Source of the DNA: an uncultured Pedobacter sp.
GTDB taxonomy: Bacteria > Bacteroidota > Bacteroidia > Sphingobacteriales > Sphingobacteriaceae
DNA: 55,584 nt
Direction of reading: 5' to 3'
Assembly: GCA_946478755.1 (NCBI GenBank)
Contig: CAMLDJ010000008.1
Coordinates: forward strand, 1-55,584
The translations under genes and the position numbers were made by a program. A model generated the notes under the pieces. It was not told the DNA's origin. It made no database searches and saw only the letters and a program-made list of their open reading frames with translations. Numbering within the stretch: the stretch's first letter is position 1; each line of letters opens with the position of its first letter. Shown piece by piece: positions 34,511 to 42,219 of this stretch.

Positions 34511-36919
34511 TTATGATTTTAACCAGCGCCTGATGTTCCACCATTTTAACCTTTCCTCATTATCATAATATCCTGAATTTTCATGGCCACTGTAATCAGA
34601 ATAATAATGACGTGCCCCAAGATCCGTACTGTTCTTATAATAGGTAGACTGCAAAACATTCTCTTCGAAAGCGTTCAATACGATCACCATATTATTTAAG
34701 TTATACTCATGCGTTAAACCCTCCGGTATCGTGGCTGAACTGTATTTGGATTTCCCATATCGTATGACAAAAAGATTGATATCGCTCTGGCATATTAATG
34801 GAATAGAATCCGATACCAGCCCTATAGGCGCAGTGTCTATCATGATAATCTCGTACCTCTCCTTAAGTTTACGGAGCAGATTGGTCATCCTTTCACTGTT
34901 CAATAATTCAGATGGATTAGGAGGGATCGGTCCGGAGCTGATAAAGTCAAGATTTTTATGATCAATAGGCTGTATAATTTGATCAATGGTACATTGATTA
35001 ACAAGGTAATTGCTCAATCCTACATTATTGGGCGTCCCGAAAACATTGTGCAGTTTGGGGCGGCGAAGATCGGCACCGATAATTACCACTTTTTTATCAA
35101 TAAGGGCAAGGGTACTTGCCAGATTAAGGGCAACAAATGATTTTCCTTCACCCGAGACTTCGGATGTAATACAAATTATTTTACTTGCCTGTTCCGAAGC
35201 GAGGAAGTTGAGATTGGTACGGATAGCACGTACAGATTCTGCAAAGATGGATCTTGGCCTGTTTAGCGCCAGGAATTGCGAACTATTTTCATCAATCTTA
35301 ATAGGGAATTTCCTGATGAGGCCTATGATTGGAATGGATGTGACACTTTCGACCATTTCCTTATCAAAAATATAGGGGTTGAATACCCTGATAAGTATTA
35401 TGATGGTTATTCCGGCAAGCAGGCCTAGAATGATAGCAGTCCGATAAATTTCATTTCCATTTGGAGATACTGGCGTATGGTCAACTTGTGCCTGTTCAAT
35501 GATTGTCGCCCCAGGCAATATCGCAGATCGGTTAACCTTCGCCTCAAGCTCTTTTTCGGATAAAAAAGAATATACCTTTTCGTTGATCTCAAAATCACGG
35601 CGTAAACTGACCATATCCCGTTCTGCGGCTGGTAACGCCGAGACTTGTCGATTAGCCTGCGCCAGCTGTACATCGAGGTAGTCTATATTTTTTTTGATTC
35701 GCTGATTGGAAGCACTGATGTTTTGTAAGGCCGCATTTTTAACCTGTAAAATTTGTTTATTGATCTCTTCTACAGGTTGCGCTGTACTATTGTACGTTTT
35801 AAGCAGTGCATTTTTATCAGTTAGTAAATTATTCAGGTTACCGGTCAATATCCCAAGTAAAGGATCAACATTACCTTCCAGATTGAAATTAAGACTAACA
35901 TTGTTCTTGTCGTTAGCGATTTGATCTTTTAACTGACCAATAGCGATAAGCTGAATTTTTAGCAATGAACGTTGTGATTCCAGCTCACTCATTTTAGACA
36001 GAGTGAGCGTGGCGGATGAACTGACATCCATGATGCCTGAATTTTGCTTGTATTTTTCCAATGACTTTTCTGACCCTTTCACCTCCTTGGAAAGATATTG
36101 CAGTTGGTCACTGATAAAATGAATCATTTGCGTAGCCGATTGTGTTTTTTGGTTGCGGTCATAATTTAAATATTCCTCCATTATTGCATTCAGTATATCT
36201 GTTGCGAATTGGGGATTAGAATCGGTTTGCTGTATAGTGACAATATTTGCATTTTTAGCAGTTTCATTCATCCGCAATCCCTCACGGATTCTGCCTAAAA
36301 AGTTCTCAGGAATATTAAATTTAAACAGGTATTCCGTATTTGGGTTCATCTGCCCCGGGTATTTTATCGTAAAGGCAAGAGAACCAATATTTATTGGGGT
36401 ATTGTAGCTAAAGATTTGCTCAATTTCCTTTCCTTCAGCATTCCAGCTTAGGTTAAAAGTATTTCTATTCACAGGTTTGAATGCGATCAGATCCTGGTGA
36501 AAATTCAGGCTGTCAAAATTCAGCAGATCAATTTGAAGTGGTTTCCTTGGATAGATATCATGCGTACGCATCCTGCCGGAAATGTAAAAGCTGATCCGGT
36601 AATCAAGCTTTCTGATGGCATTGAGCAATAAGCTCCGGCTTTGAATGATATACCTTTCACTTTGCAAATTGGCAGCGCCCCGTCCTGAATTGGTCATGAT
36701 CAGGTCAGATAGTTCAGGTTTTTTTTCTTCAAATTTAAGAATCCCCGATGTGGAATAGGTTTTTGGCGTATACCATAAATAAGCATAAGCTGCCAACATA
36801 CATATCAAAACCGTTCCTGTAACCAGATACCAGCGGCTAAGTAGTATTTTGGCTATCTTTAAATAGTCAATTTCCTGGTTGATCCGCTTCTTTCGTATCA
36901 TTTCTTTTTCCTGCATCAA
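34511..36919 (-). CDS. Wzc-like polysaccharide co-polymerase with tyrosine autokinase domain
   Basis: 802 residues in the fused gram-negative layout. A Wzz domain with a first membrane helix (near residue 30-50) is followed by a long coiled-coil periplasmic part and a second membrane helix (RTAIILGLLAGITIIILIRVF). The BY-kinase domain has Walker A TSEVSGEGKS, Walker A' KKVVIIGADLRRPKL and Walker B EIIMIDTAPIGL. The C-terminus is rich in tyrosines (HYYSDYSGH then GYYDN), the usual autophosphorylation cluster. It controls polymer length and export with the Wza-like channel. The likely opposing phosphatase is encoded at 38579 on the other strand. It overlaps the Wza-like gene by 4 bases. Confidence 0.95.
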   Translation of the reverse strand: MMQEKEMIRKKRINQEIDYLKIAKILLSRWYLVTGTVLICMLAAYAYLWYTPKTYSTSGILKFEEKKPELSDLIMTNSGRGAANLQSERYIIQSRSLLLNAIRKLDYRISFYISGRMRTHDIYPRKPLQIDLLNFDSLNFHQDLIAFKPVNRNTFNLSWNAEGKEIEQIFSYNTPINIGSLAFTIKYPGQMNPNTEYLFKFNIPENFLGRIREGLRMNETAKNANIVTIQQTDSNPQFATDILNAIMEEYLNYDRNQKTQSATQMIHFISDQLQYLSKEVKGSEKSLEKYKQNSGIMDVSSSATLTLSKMSELESQRSLLKIQLIAIGQLKDQIANDKNNVSLNFNLEGNVDPLLGILTGNLNNLLTDKNALLKTYNSTAQPVEEINKQILQVKNAALQNISASNQRIKKNIDYLDVQLAQANRQVSALPAAERDMVSLRRDFEINEKVYSFLSEKELEAKVNRSAILPGATIIEQAQVDHTPVSPNGNEIYRTAIILGLLAGITIIILIRVFNPYIFDKEMVESVTSIPIIGLIRKFPIKIDENSSQFLALNRPRSIFAESVRAIRTNLNFLASEQASKIICITSEVSGEGKSFVALNLASTLALIDKKVVIIGADLRRPKLHNVFGTPNNVGLSNYLVNQCTIDQIIQPIDHKNLDFISSGPIPPNPSELLNSERMTNLLRKLKERYEIIMIDTAPIGLVSDSIPLICQSDINLFVIRYGKSKYSSATIPEGLTHEYNLNNMVIVLNAFEENVLQSTYYKNSTDLGARHYYSDYSGHENSGYYDNEERLKWWNIRRWLKS

Positions 36920-37701
36920 CGGGTAAGTGTATAAATGATCAATGCTGTATTTAATAGCGCAATAACAGGTTGCAGTATGGCCGACATGCTTTGTACTTTT
37001 TCACTGCGGATGGCCCGGTTATTTTGTCCGATATAAATAATGTCATTGTTCTCCAGCATGATCCTCGAATCAGCCAGTGTGTTAATGTCACTTAAATCGA
37101 CTTCTATAACCTGTGGATTTTTCATATCCCCCCGAATTATTTTTATTTTTTTAGGATTTGCCTTTTCCGTTAGTCCGCCGGCTTCCCCAATGACTTCAAT
37201 TAATGAAGTGCGATCTCTGATCAGGTTATAAATCCCCTGGGCTTTAATCTCGCCCAGCATCGTTACTTTTAAGTTCAGGATCTTTAATTCTATGATGGGG
37301 TCCTTGAGCTCTCTGCGGTAAAGTGATTCGATTTGACTGGCGGCTTCGACGCGGCTAAGGCCGGCAACTTTTACAGATCCTATTATGGGCAACCTTACCG
37401 TGCCATCGTCTTCTACACGGTAAGTTTGTCCGTCTTCATTGCTGCTCCCTGATGTGGAGGCTGATGCAAGGCTTGTGACAGGTTCATCAACAATATATTT
37501 GCGATTTTGCAGATTTCTGATCTGAAGTAGATCCTGAGGGTTTATCCGGTAATTCGTTACCCTGGTGTCCTTGTTTTTAAGGCTGTCAACGGCAACTTTA
37601 TTTTGGAAAAGACCTTGTTGCTGTTTATAGCTGCAAGAAAAACAGGCGACGATTGTTAAAGTTATAAGAAAAGTGAGCGTAAGTTCTTTTAAAGAGCACA
37701 T
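36916..37701 (-). CDS. Wza-like polysaccharide export lipoprotein
   Basis: I choose the ATG at 37701 (261 residues, MCSLKEL), because a start at 37743 would put 14 polar residues ahead of the signal peptide. The signal peptide ends in a lipobox-like IVAC or CFSC, giving a lipid-anchored N-terminus. The export domain starts YRINPQDLLQIRNLQNR and continues YRVEDDGTVRLPIIGSVKVAG. An SLBB-like part follows (VTMLGEIKAQGIYNL, LIEVIGEAGGL). A hydrophobic helix near the C-terminus (ILQPVIALLNTALIIYTLTR) is the expected membrane end of this shorter Bacteroidota form. It is the first gene of the minus-strand operon. Confidence 0.94.
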   Translation of the reverse strand: MCSLKELTLTFLITLTIVACFSCSYKQQQGLFQNKVAVDSLKNKDTRVTNYRINPQDLLQIRNLQNRKYIVDEPVTSLASASTSGSSNEDGQTYRVEDDGTVRLPIIGSVKVAGLSRVEAASQIESLYRRELKDPIIELKILNLKVTMLGEIKAQGIYNLIRDRTSLIEVIGEAGGLTEKANPKKIKIIRGDMKNPQVIEVDLSDINTLADSRIMLENNDIIYIGQNNRAIRSEKVQSMSAILQPVIALLNTALIIYTLTR

Positions 37702-37747
37702 GGTTGCTGTTTGGCTTAGGGTGTCACAATAACATGACAACACCAGC

Positions 37748-37755
37748 CAAAACTA
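37748..37755 (-). promoter_or_regulatory. candidate -7 element (TAGTTTTG) of the capsule operon
   Basis: On the minus strand TAGTTTTG is an exact match to the Bacteroidota -7 consensus TAnnTTTG, 46 bases before the wza start at 37701. The -33 region at the right distance reads TTT and not TTG, so only half of the promoter fits. It would give a leader of about 40 bases. It is the only match upstream of the operon start in the 98-base divergent gap. Confidence 0.5.
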
Positions 37756-37762
37756 CATATAA

Positions 37763-37794
37763 TTGTAGATCGGATAAATTAATTATTAAATTTG
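37763..37794 (+). promoter_or_regulatory. candidate divergent promoter (TTG-N21-TAAATTTG)
   Basis: TTG at 37763-37765 and TAAATTTG at 37787-37794 match the -33 and -7 elements of Bacteroidota promoters with a spacing of 21 bases, inside the usual range. The predicted start of transcription falls at or just after the ATG at 37800. The mRNA would then be leaderless, or the true start is further in. An inverted repeat CTACA-N6-TGTAG (37753-37768) overlaps this -33 and the minus-strand -7. Confidence 0.35.
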
Positions 37795-37799
37795 TTGCG

Positions 37800-38546
37800 A
37801 TGTTGAATGTAAAAATTTCGTTAGTTACAATAACTTACAATGCTGCAGCTACCATACAGCGCTGTATAACATCGGTTATAAACCAGACCTATTCCAATAT
37901 AGAATACATTGTTATCGATGGCAATTCTAGCGACGGTACACAGCAAATTATTAGTCAGAATAAATCACACATTCATCTTTTTAAATCAGAACCAGACCTG
38001 GGTATATATGATGCGATGAATAAAGGTATTTCCGTTTGCACTGGTGATGTTATCGGGGTGTTGAATGCGGATGATTATTTTGCTAACGATAATGTTTTGA
38101 GTGAGATAGCACAATCCTTCGCATGCTGCGATACTGAAATCTTATATGCCGATTTGGACTATGTAAACAACAACGGGAAGGTTGTCCGCAAATGGCGATC
38201 AGGGCATTACGCCCATCATAAATTTGATTTTGGCTGGATGCCGCCCCATCCAACTTTTTACGTAAAAAGGAAACTGTTTGAACAATTTGGTCTGTACAGT
38301 GTTAATTACGGTACGGCCGCAGATTATGAATTAATGCTCCGTTTTATGTATTTAAACAGGGCAAAATCTTTTTATTTAAATAAAGTATTAGTTAAAATGG
38401 TTTTGGGTGGGGTGAGCAATCGGAATTTGAAGAATAGAATCAGCGCCTGGAGAAACGACTTCAGGGCGATGAAGCACAACAGGATAAATACGCCAATTCT
38501 GGGAATGATGCTTAAACCACTTAGAAAAATAAGTCAATTCATATGA
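37800..38546 (+). CDS. family 2 glycosyltransferase
   Basis: 248 residues from the ATG at 37800; upstream in-frame starts at 37704 and 37734 would add unrelated residues that overlap the wza start, so the shorter form is preferred. The GT-A core is complete: KISLVTITYNAAATIQRCI, YIVIDGNSSDGTQQII, EPDLGIYDAMNKGI, and VLNADDYFAND (metal site). MPPHPTFYVKRKLFEQFGLY is the typical middle of WcaE/PssE-like capsule enzymes. It is divergent from the capsule operon and followed 32 bases later by the phosphatase gene, forming a two-gene unit. Donor unknown. Confidence 0.92.
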   Translation: MLNVKISLVTITYNAAATIQRCITSVINQTYSNIEYIVIDGNSSDGTQQIISQNKSHIHLFKSEPDLGIYDAMNKGISVCTGDVIGVLNADDYFANDNVLSEIAQSFACCDTEILYADLDYVNNNGKVVRKWRSGHYAHHKFDFGWMPPHPTFYVKRKLFEQFGLYSVNYGTAADYELMLRFMYLNRAKSFYLNKVLVKMVLGGVSNRNLKNRISAWRNDFRAMKHNRINTPILGMMLKPLRKISQFI

Positions 38547-38578
38547 TCAGTTTGTTCAACACGCTTTAAAAAACTGCT

Positions 38579-39304
38579 ATGATCTCTTTTTTTAAAAAAA
38601 ATAAGAGTGTGCGTGACGTAGAGTGGCTGGGCATTGACATGCATGGACATCTGTTACCAGGCATTGATGATGGGGCCAAGGATGTCTCTCAATCAGTATT
38701 TTTAATTAAAGAATTAACTGAATTGGGTTTCAGCCGGTTTATTAGTACCCCGCATATTTTTACGGAATTATATCCAAATACCAAAGAAACAATTGATGCG
38801 GCTTTAATGATCACGAGAACTGCATTAAAGGAAGCAGGTATGGAGGTGCAAATTGAAGCGGCCGCAGAGTACATGGTTAACGAAACGTTTAACCCCTCCA
38901 AAAACTTACTGTGCCTGCCCGGGCAGCACATTTTAATTGAAATGTCCTACCTGTCAGAAATGCTGAATATTGAACAGGTGATTTTCGATTTGCGTATTTT
39001 GGGTTACCAGGTGATTCTTGCCCATCCCGAACGCTATGGTTATTATCACAGGAAATTAGAAAAATATCTTCGTTTAAAAGAGATGGGCGTATTGTTCCAA
39101 TTGAACTTGTTGTCCTTAAACGGATACTATGGTAAGGCGGTAAAACAGGCTGCAGCCTATCTTTTACAAAAAGAATTCTACGATTTTGCGGGAACAGACT
39201 TGCATCATGCTAAACATTTAGCCGAGCTTAAGGCCATGATTACCAGTGGTAAGCTGTACAAGATGGCTGGAAATTATCCCTTTAAAAATAAAGCATTGCT
39301 TTAA
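38579..39304 (+). CDS. CpsB/YwqE-type PHP tyrosine-protein phosphatase
   Basis: 241 residues. Metal-binding motifs of the PHP family appear in order: DMHGHLLPGIDDGAKD near residue 20, ISTPHIF, VILAHPERYGYY and GTDLHHAKHL. The protein would remove phosphate from tyrosines of the capsule autokinase, as CpsB does in gram-positive cells and as Wzb does (a different fold) in enterobacteria. The Wzc-like kinase lies less than 2 kb away on the opposite strand, sharing a divergent control region, so it is the likely substrate. Bacteroidota commonly use this PHP type. Nothing in the sequence suggests loss of activity. Confidence 0.92.
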   Translation: MISFFKKNKSVRDVEWLGIDMHGHLLPGIDDGAKDVSQSVFLIKELTELGFSRFISTPHIFTELYPNTKETIDAALMITRTALKEAGMEVQIEAAAEYMVNETFNPSKNLLCLPGQHILIEMSYLSEMLNIEQVIFDLRILGYQVILAHPERYGYYHRKLEKYLRLKEMGVLFQLNLLSLNGYYGKAVKQAAAYLLQKEFYDFAGTDLHHAKHLAELKAMITSGKLYKMAGNYPFKNKALL

Positions 39305-39342
39305 ATCCCTTATAAGCTAGCCATATCCTTAGCAGGATAGTT

Positions 39343-39425
39343 CATGACAGTTTTGCTTTCATATAGTTATACTTTAGTAGTGGAGTGAAACATTATTTGC
39401 TGTTTTTGAAAGTTAATTTAACTTT
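39343..39425 (+). promoter_or_regulatory. upstream control region of the rhamnosidase genes
   Basis: The 183-base gap before the GH78 gene carries AAAGTTAATTTAACTTT at 39409-39425, a perfect 17-base inverted repeat with a single central base. It also carries CATGACAGT at 39343-39351, a 9-mer that recurs upstream of rhaT at 45355. A full TAnnTTTG promoter match is not seen. Both elements are candidate binding sites for the GntR regulator encoded at 51428 or another regulator. This is inference from symmetry and recurrence. Confidence 0.4.
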
Positions 39426-39487
39426 ATTAAATACTTAGCGGATATGTTTCTATCTTGTGATAAATGAAACCAAATAACGAACATTAC

Positions 39488-42205
39488 ATGAACAAATTCA
39501 GCGCATTACTTTTACTGATTTTTTTGTCAGTCTCCGTGCAGGCTCAACAGAAACCTGGGGTAGGCCAGCTCAGCACCAATTATAAGCACAATCCGATCGG
39601 CACAAATGTATTGCCGCCTCAGTTCAGCTGGAAATCGACATCTACCGACAGAGATGTGATGCAAAAAGCTTATGAGTTAAGAGTTGCTATCAGTGATAAG
39701 GATATTTTAAATGGAAAGAATCTGACCTGGCAAAGCGGTAAAGTAAATACTGACCAATCTACACATGTCCTATACGGCGGTCCGGCGTTAAAGGCAAAGC
39801 AACGTTATTTCTGGCAGGTACGAATCTGGGATAACCATGGGAAATCTTCTGGCTGGAGTGCGGTTAATTTCTGGGAAACAGGGCCGGCATCAGCAAGTGA
39901 CTGGACAGCAAAATGGATACAGTCAGACAAGCCGACTGAAGGTAAAGTTTGTCCAGCTCCTATGTTTGCTCGGAGTTTTGATCTGACAAAACCGGTTAAG
40001 CAAGCTAGATTATACATCACATCGCATGGCTTATATGAAGCTAAAATAAACGGACAGAAAATAAGCGATCATTATTTTAGGCCTGGATGGACCAGCTACA
40101 AAAAGCGATTGCAGTATCAGGTTTATGATGTAGCCAGTTTCCTGAAAGCAGGGAAAAATGCTGCGCTGGTGACGATTGGTGATGGCTGGTACCGCGGAAA
40201 CCTTGAATTTAACCATAAACGTAATTTGTACGGAAAAGAGGTTGGGCTGCTGTTCCAGCTGGAAATAGAATATGCAGACGGCAATAAGGAAATGATCAAC
40301 TCCGATCAAAATTGGAAGGTTTCATTTAACGGACCCGTAAAGGCTTCTGATATTTATAATGGGGAAACCTATGATGCTCGCCTGGAAAAAAATGCCGCTG
40401 CGCAGAGCTTTATTAATAAGGACTGGGAAAAAGTAAAGGTCGTAGATTTTAATTTGGATAACCTTGTTCCTACGACTGGTCCGCCGGTTAAAAAACAGGA
40501 GCGTTTTGCTCCCTTAACAGTAATTAAAACCCCTAAAGGTGAAACGGTCATAGATTTTGGTCAGAATCTGGTTGGCTGGGTCCAGCTGAAAATTAAAGGA
40601 AGAGCAGGCGATACCGTAACGATAAATCATGCGGAGGTATTGGATAAGGACGGGAACTTTTATACCGAAAACCTAAGAAATGCAAAACAGGAAAATAAAT
40701 ATGTACTGAGTGGCAACAGAACCGATATACTGGAGCCTCATTTCACCTTTCAGGGATTCAGGTACATCAGGATTAAAGGATATGCTGGTATGCTGGATAG
40801 TACGACTGTGAATGCAATCGCGGTTTATTCTAATATGGCCCCTACAGGGAAGTTTCATACCTCAAATCTGTTGTTAAACCAGCTGCAACATAATATTCAG
40901 TGGGGACAAAAAGGGAACTTTGTGGATGTTCCAACTGACTGCCCGCAGCGCGATGAACGCTTAGGATGGACAGGGGATGCCCAGGTTTTCTTTAAAACTG
41001 CAGCCTATAATATGGATGTTGCATCGTTTTTCGATAAATGGCTACAAGACCTGAAAGCAGATCAACATCAAACGGGGAACGTTCCGGTGGTGATCCCGGA
41101 TGTCCGCACAATTAAGAATGCGGGATCTGCAGGATGGGGTGACGTGGCAACGATTATTCCATGGGACTTTTATAACGCGTATGGAGACGAAGCGTTGCTT
41201 GCCCGGCAGTACAGCAGCATGAAAGCCTGGGTAGAGTATATCCGCAGCATCAGCAAAAATAATCTATGGAACAGCGGTCCGCATTATGGCGACTGGTTAT
41301 TCTATACCATGGCTGATGATCGGGATGGCAAAGCTGCTATCACGGATAAATTCTTCATTGCCCAGGCGTTTTATGCACATTCTACACAAAACCTGATCAA
41401 TGCCGCTAAAGTACTTCATAAGGAAGCCGATGTAAGCAGCTATACTGATCTGCTTGCAGCTATTAAAAAGGCCTTTATGGAAGAGTATGTAACGCCATCT
41501 GGAAGATTGGTTTCCAGTTCACAGACCGCCTATGTACTGGCTTTAAACTTTGATCTTTTACCTGAAAATTTAAGGGAGCAGGCGGCCAAAAGGCTGGCAG
41601 ATAACGTAGCGGCTTATGGTAACCATTTAACCACAGGGTTTTTAGGAACTCCATATCTGTGCCATGTGCTTACCCGCTTCGGTTATAACGATGTGGCCTA
41701 TAAACTGCTGCTGCAGGAAACCTATCCTTCCTGGCTTTATCCGGTAAAAAAAGGCGCTACAACAATATGGGAACGTTGGGATGGCATCAAGCCCGACGGG
41801 TCTTTTCAGGCCGTTAGCATGAATTCTTTCAACCATTATGCTTATGGTGCCATTGGCGATTGGATGTACCGGACGATAACCGGCATTTCGGAAGCTGCAC
41901 CTGGCTATAAGCAGATCCTGATCGCACCCAAACCAGGTGGGAACCTTAGCAATGCTTCTGCAGAGCTGGAAACCATTTATGGTAAAGTGAGATCTGCATG
42001 GACAATTGACGGGGACAAAACAAAGCTTGATATTATTATTCCCCCAAATACCACGGCGAAGGTTGTTTTGCCGGCAACTGCAAATAAAACAGTAACAGAG
42101 TCAGGTACTGCTATCAACAAGGTCAAGTCCTTAGACCACATTAAAAGTGTAGCAAACAATACCGAGCTGACAGCGGGATCTGGTACTTATCATTTTGAAT
42201 ACTAA
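39488..42205 (+). CDS. secreted alpha-L-rhamnosidase, GH78
   Basis: I choose the ATG at 39488, which starts a clean signal peptide (MNKFSALLLLIFLSVSVQAQ); the ATG at 39464 would put eight polar residues before it. The 905-residue product shows the GH78 layout. An N-terminal fibronectin-like domain (SFKW-like FSWKSTSTDRD) comes first, then the Bac_rhamnosid N domain (YITSHGLYEAKINGQKIS, GDGWYRGNLEF). The (alpha/alpha)6 catalytic barrel follows with DVPTDCPQRDERLGWTGDAQ around residues 480-500, where the catalytic acidic residues sit, then TTIWERWDGIKPDGS and a C-terminal beta domain. It releases terminal L-rhamnose from plant or bacterial glycans in the periplasm. It is 14 bases ahead of a second rhamnosidase gene. 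Confidence 0.95.
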   Translation: MNKFSALLLLIFLSVSVQAQQKPGVGQLSTNYKHNPIGTNVLPPQFSWKSTSTDRDVMQKAYELRVAISDKDILNGKNLTWQSGKVNTDQSTHVLYGGPALKAKQRYFWQVRIWDNHGKSSGWSAVNFWETGPASASDWTAKWIQSDKPTEGKVCPAPMFARSFDLTKPVKQARLYITSHGLYEAKINGQKISDHYFRPGWTSYKKRLQYQVYDVASFLKAGKNAALVTIGDGWYRGNLEFNHKRNLYGKEVGLLFQLEIEYADGNKEMINSDQNWKVSFNGPVKASDIYNGETYDARLEKNAAAQSFINKDWEKVKVVDFNLDNLVPTTGPPVKKQERFAPLTVIKTPKGETVIDFGQNLVGWVQLKIKGRAGDTVTINHAEVLDKDGNFYTENLRNAKQENKYVLSGNRTDILEPHFTFQGFRYIRIKGYAGMLDSTTVNAIAVYSNMAPTGKFHTSNLLLNQLQHNIQWGQKGNFVDVPTDCPQRDERLGWTGDAQVFFKTAAYNMDVASFFDKWLQDLKADQHQTGNVPVVIPDVRTIKNAGSAGWGDVATIIPWDFYNAYGDEALLARQYSSMKAWVEYIRSISKNNLWNSGPHYGDWLFYTMADDRDGKAAITDKFFIAQAFYAHSTQNLINAAKVLHKEADVSSYTDLLAAIKKAFMEEYVTPSGRLVSSSQTAYVLALNFDLLPENLREQAAKRLADNVAAYGNHLTTGFLGTPYLCHVLTRFGYNDVAYKLLLQETYPSWLYPVKKGATTIWERWDGIKPDGSFQAVSMNSFNHYAYGAIGDWMYRTITGISEAAPGYKQILIAPKPGGNLSNASAELETIYGKVRSAWTIDGDKTKLDIIIPPNTTAKVVLPATANKTVTESGTAINKVKSLDHIKSVANNTELTAGSGTYHFEY

Positions 42206-42219
42206 CCAAACATTCGGGT

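Noticed and set aside
39324..39339. TATCC-N6-GGATA hairpin after the phosphatase gene
   Set aside because: A 5-base-pair stem with no U-run is too weak to call a terminator.
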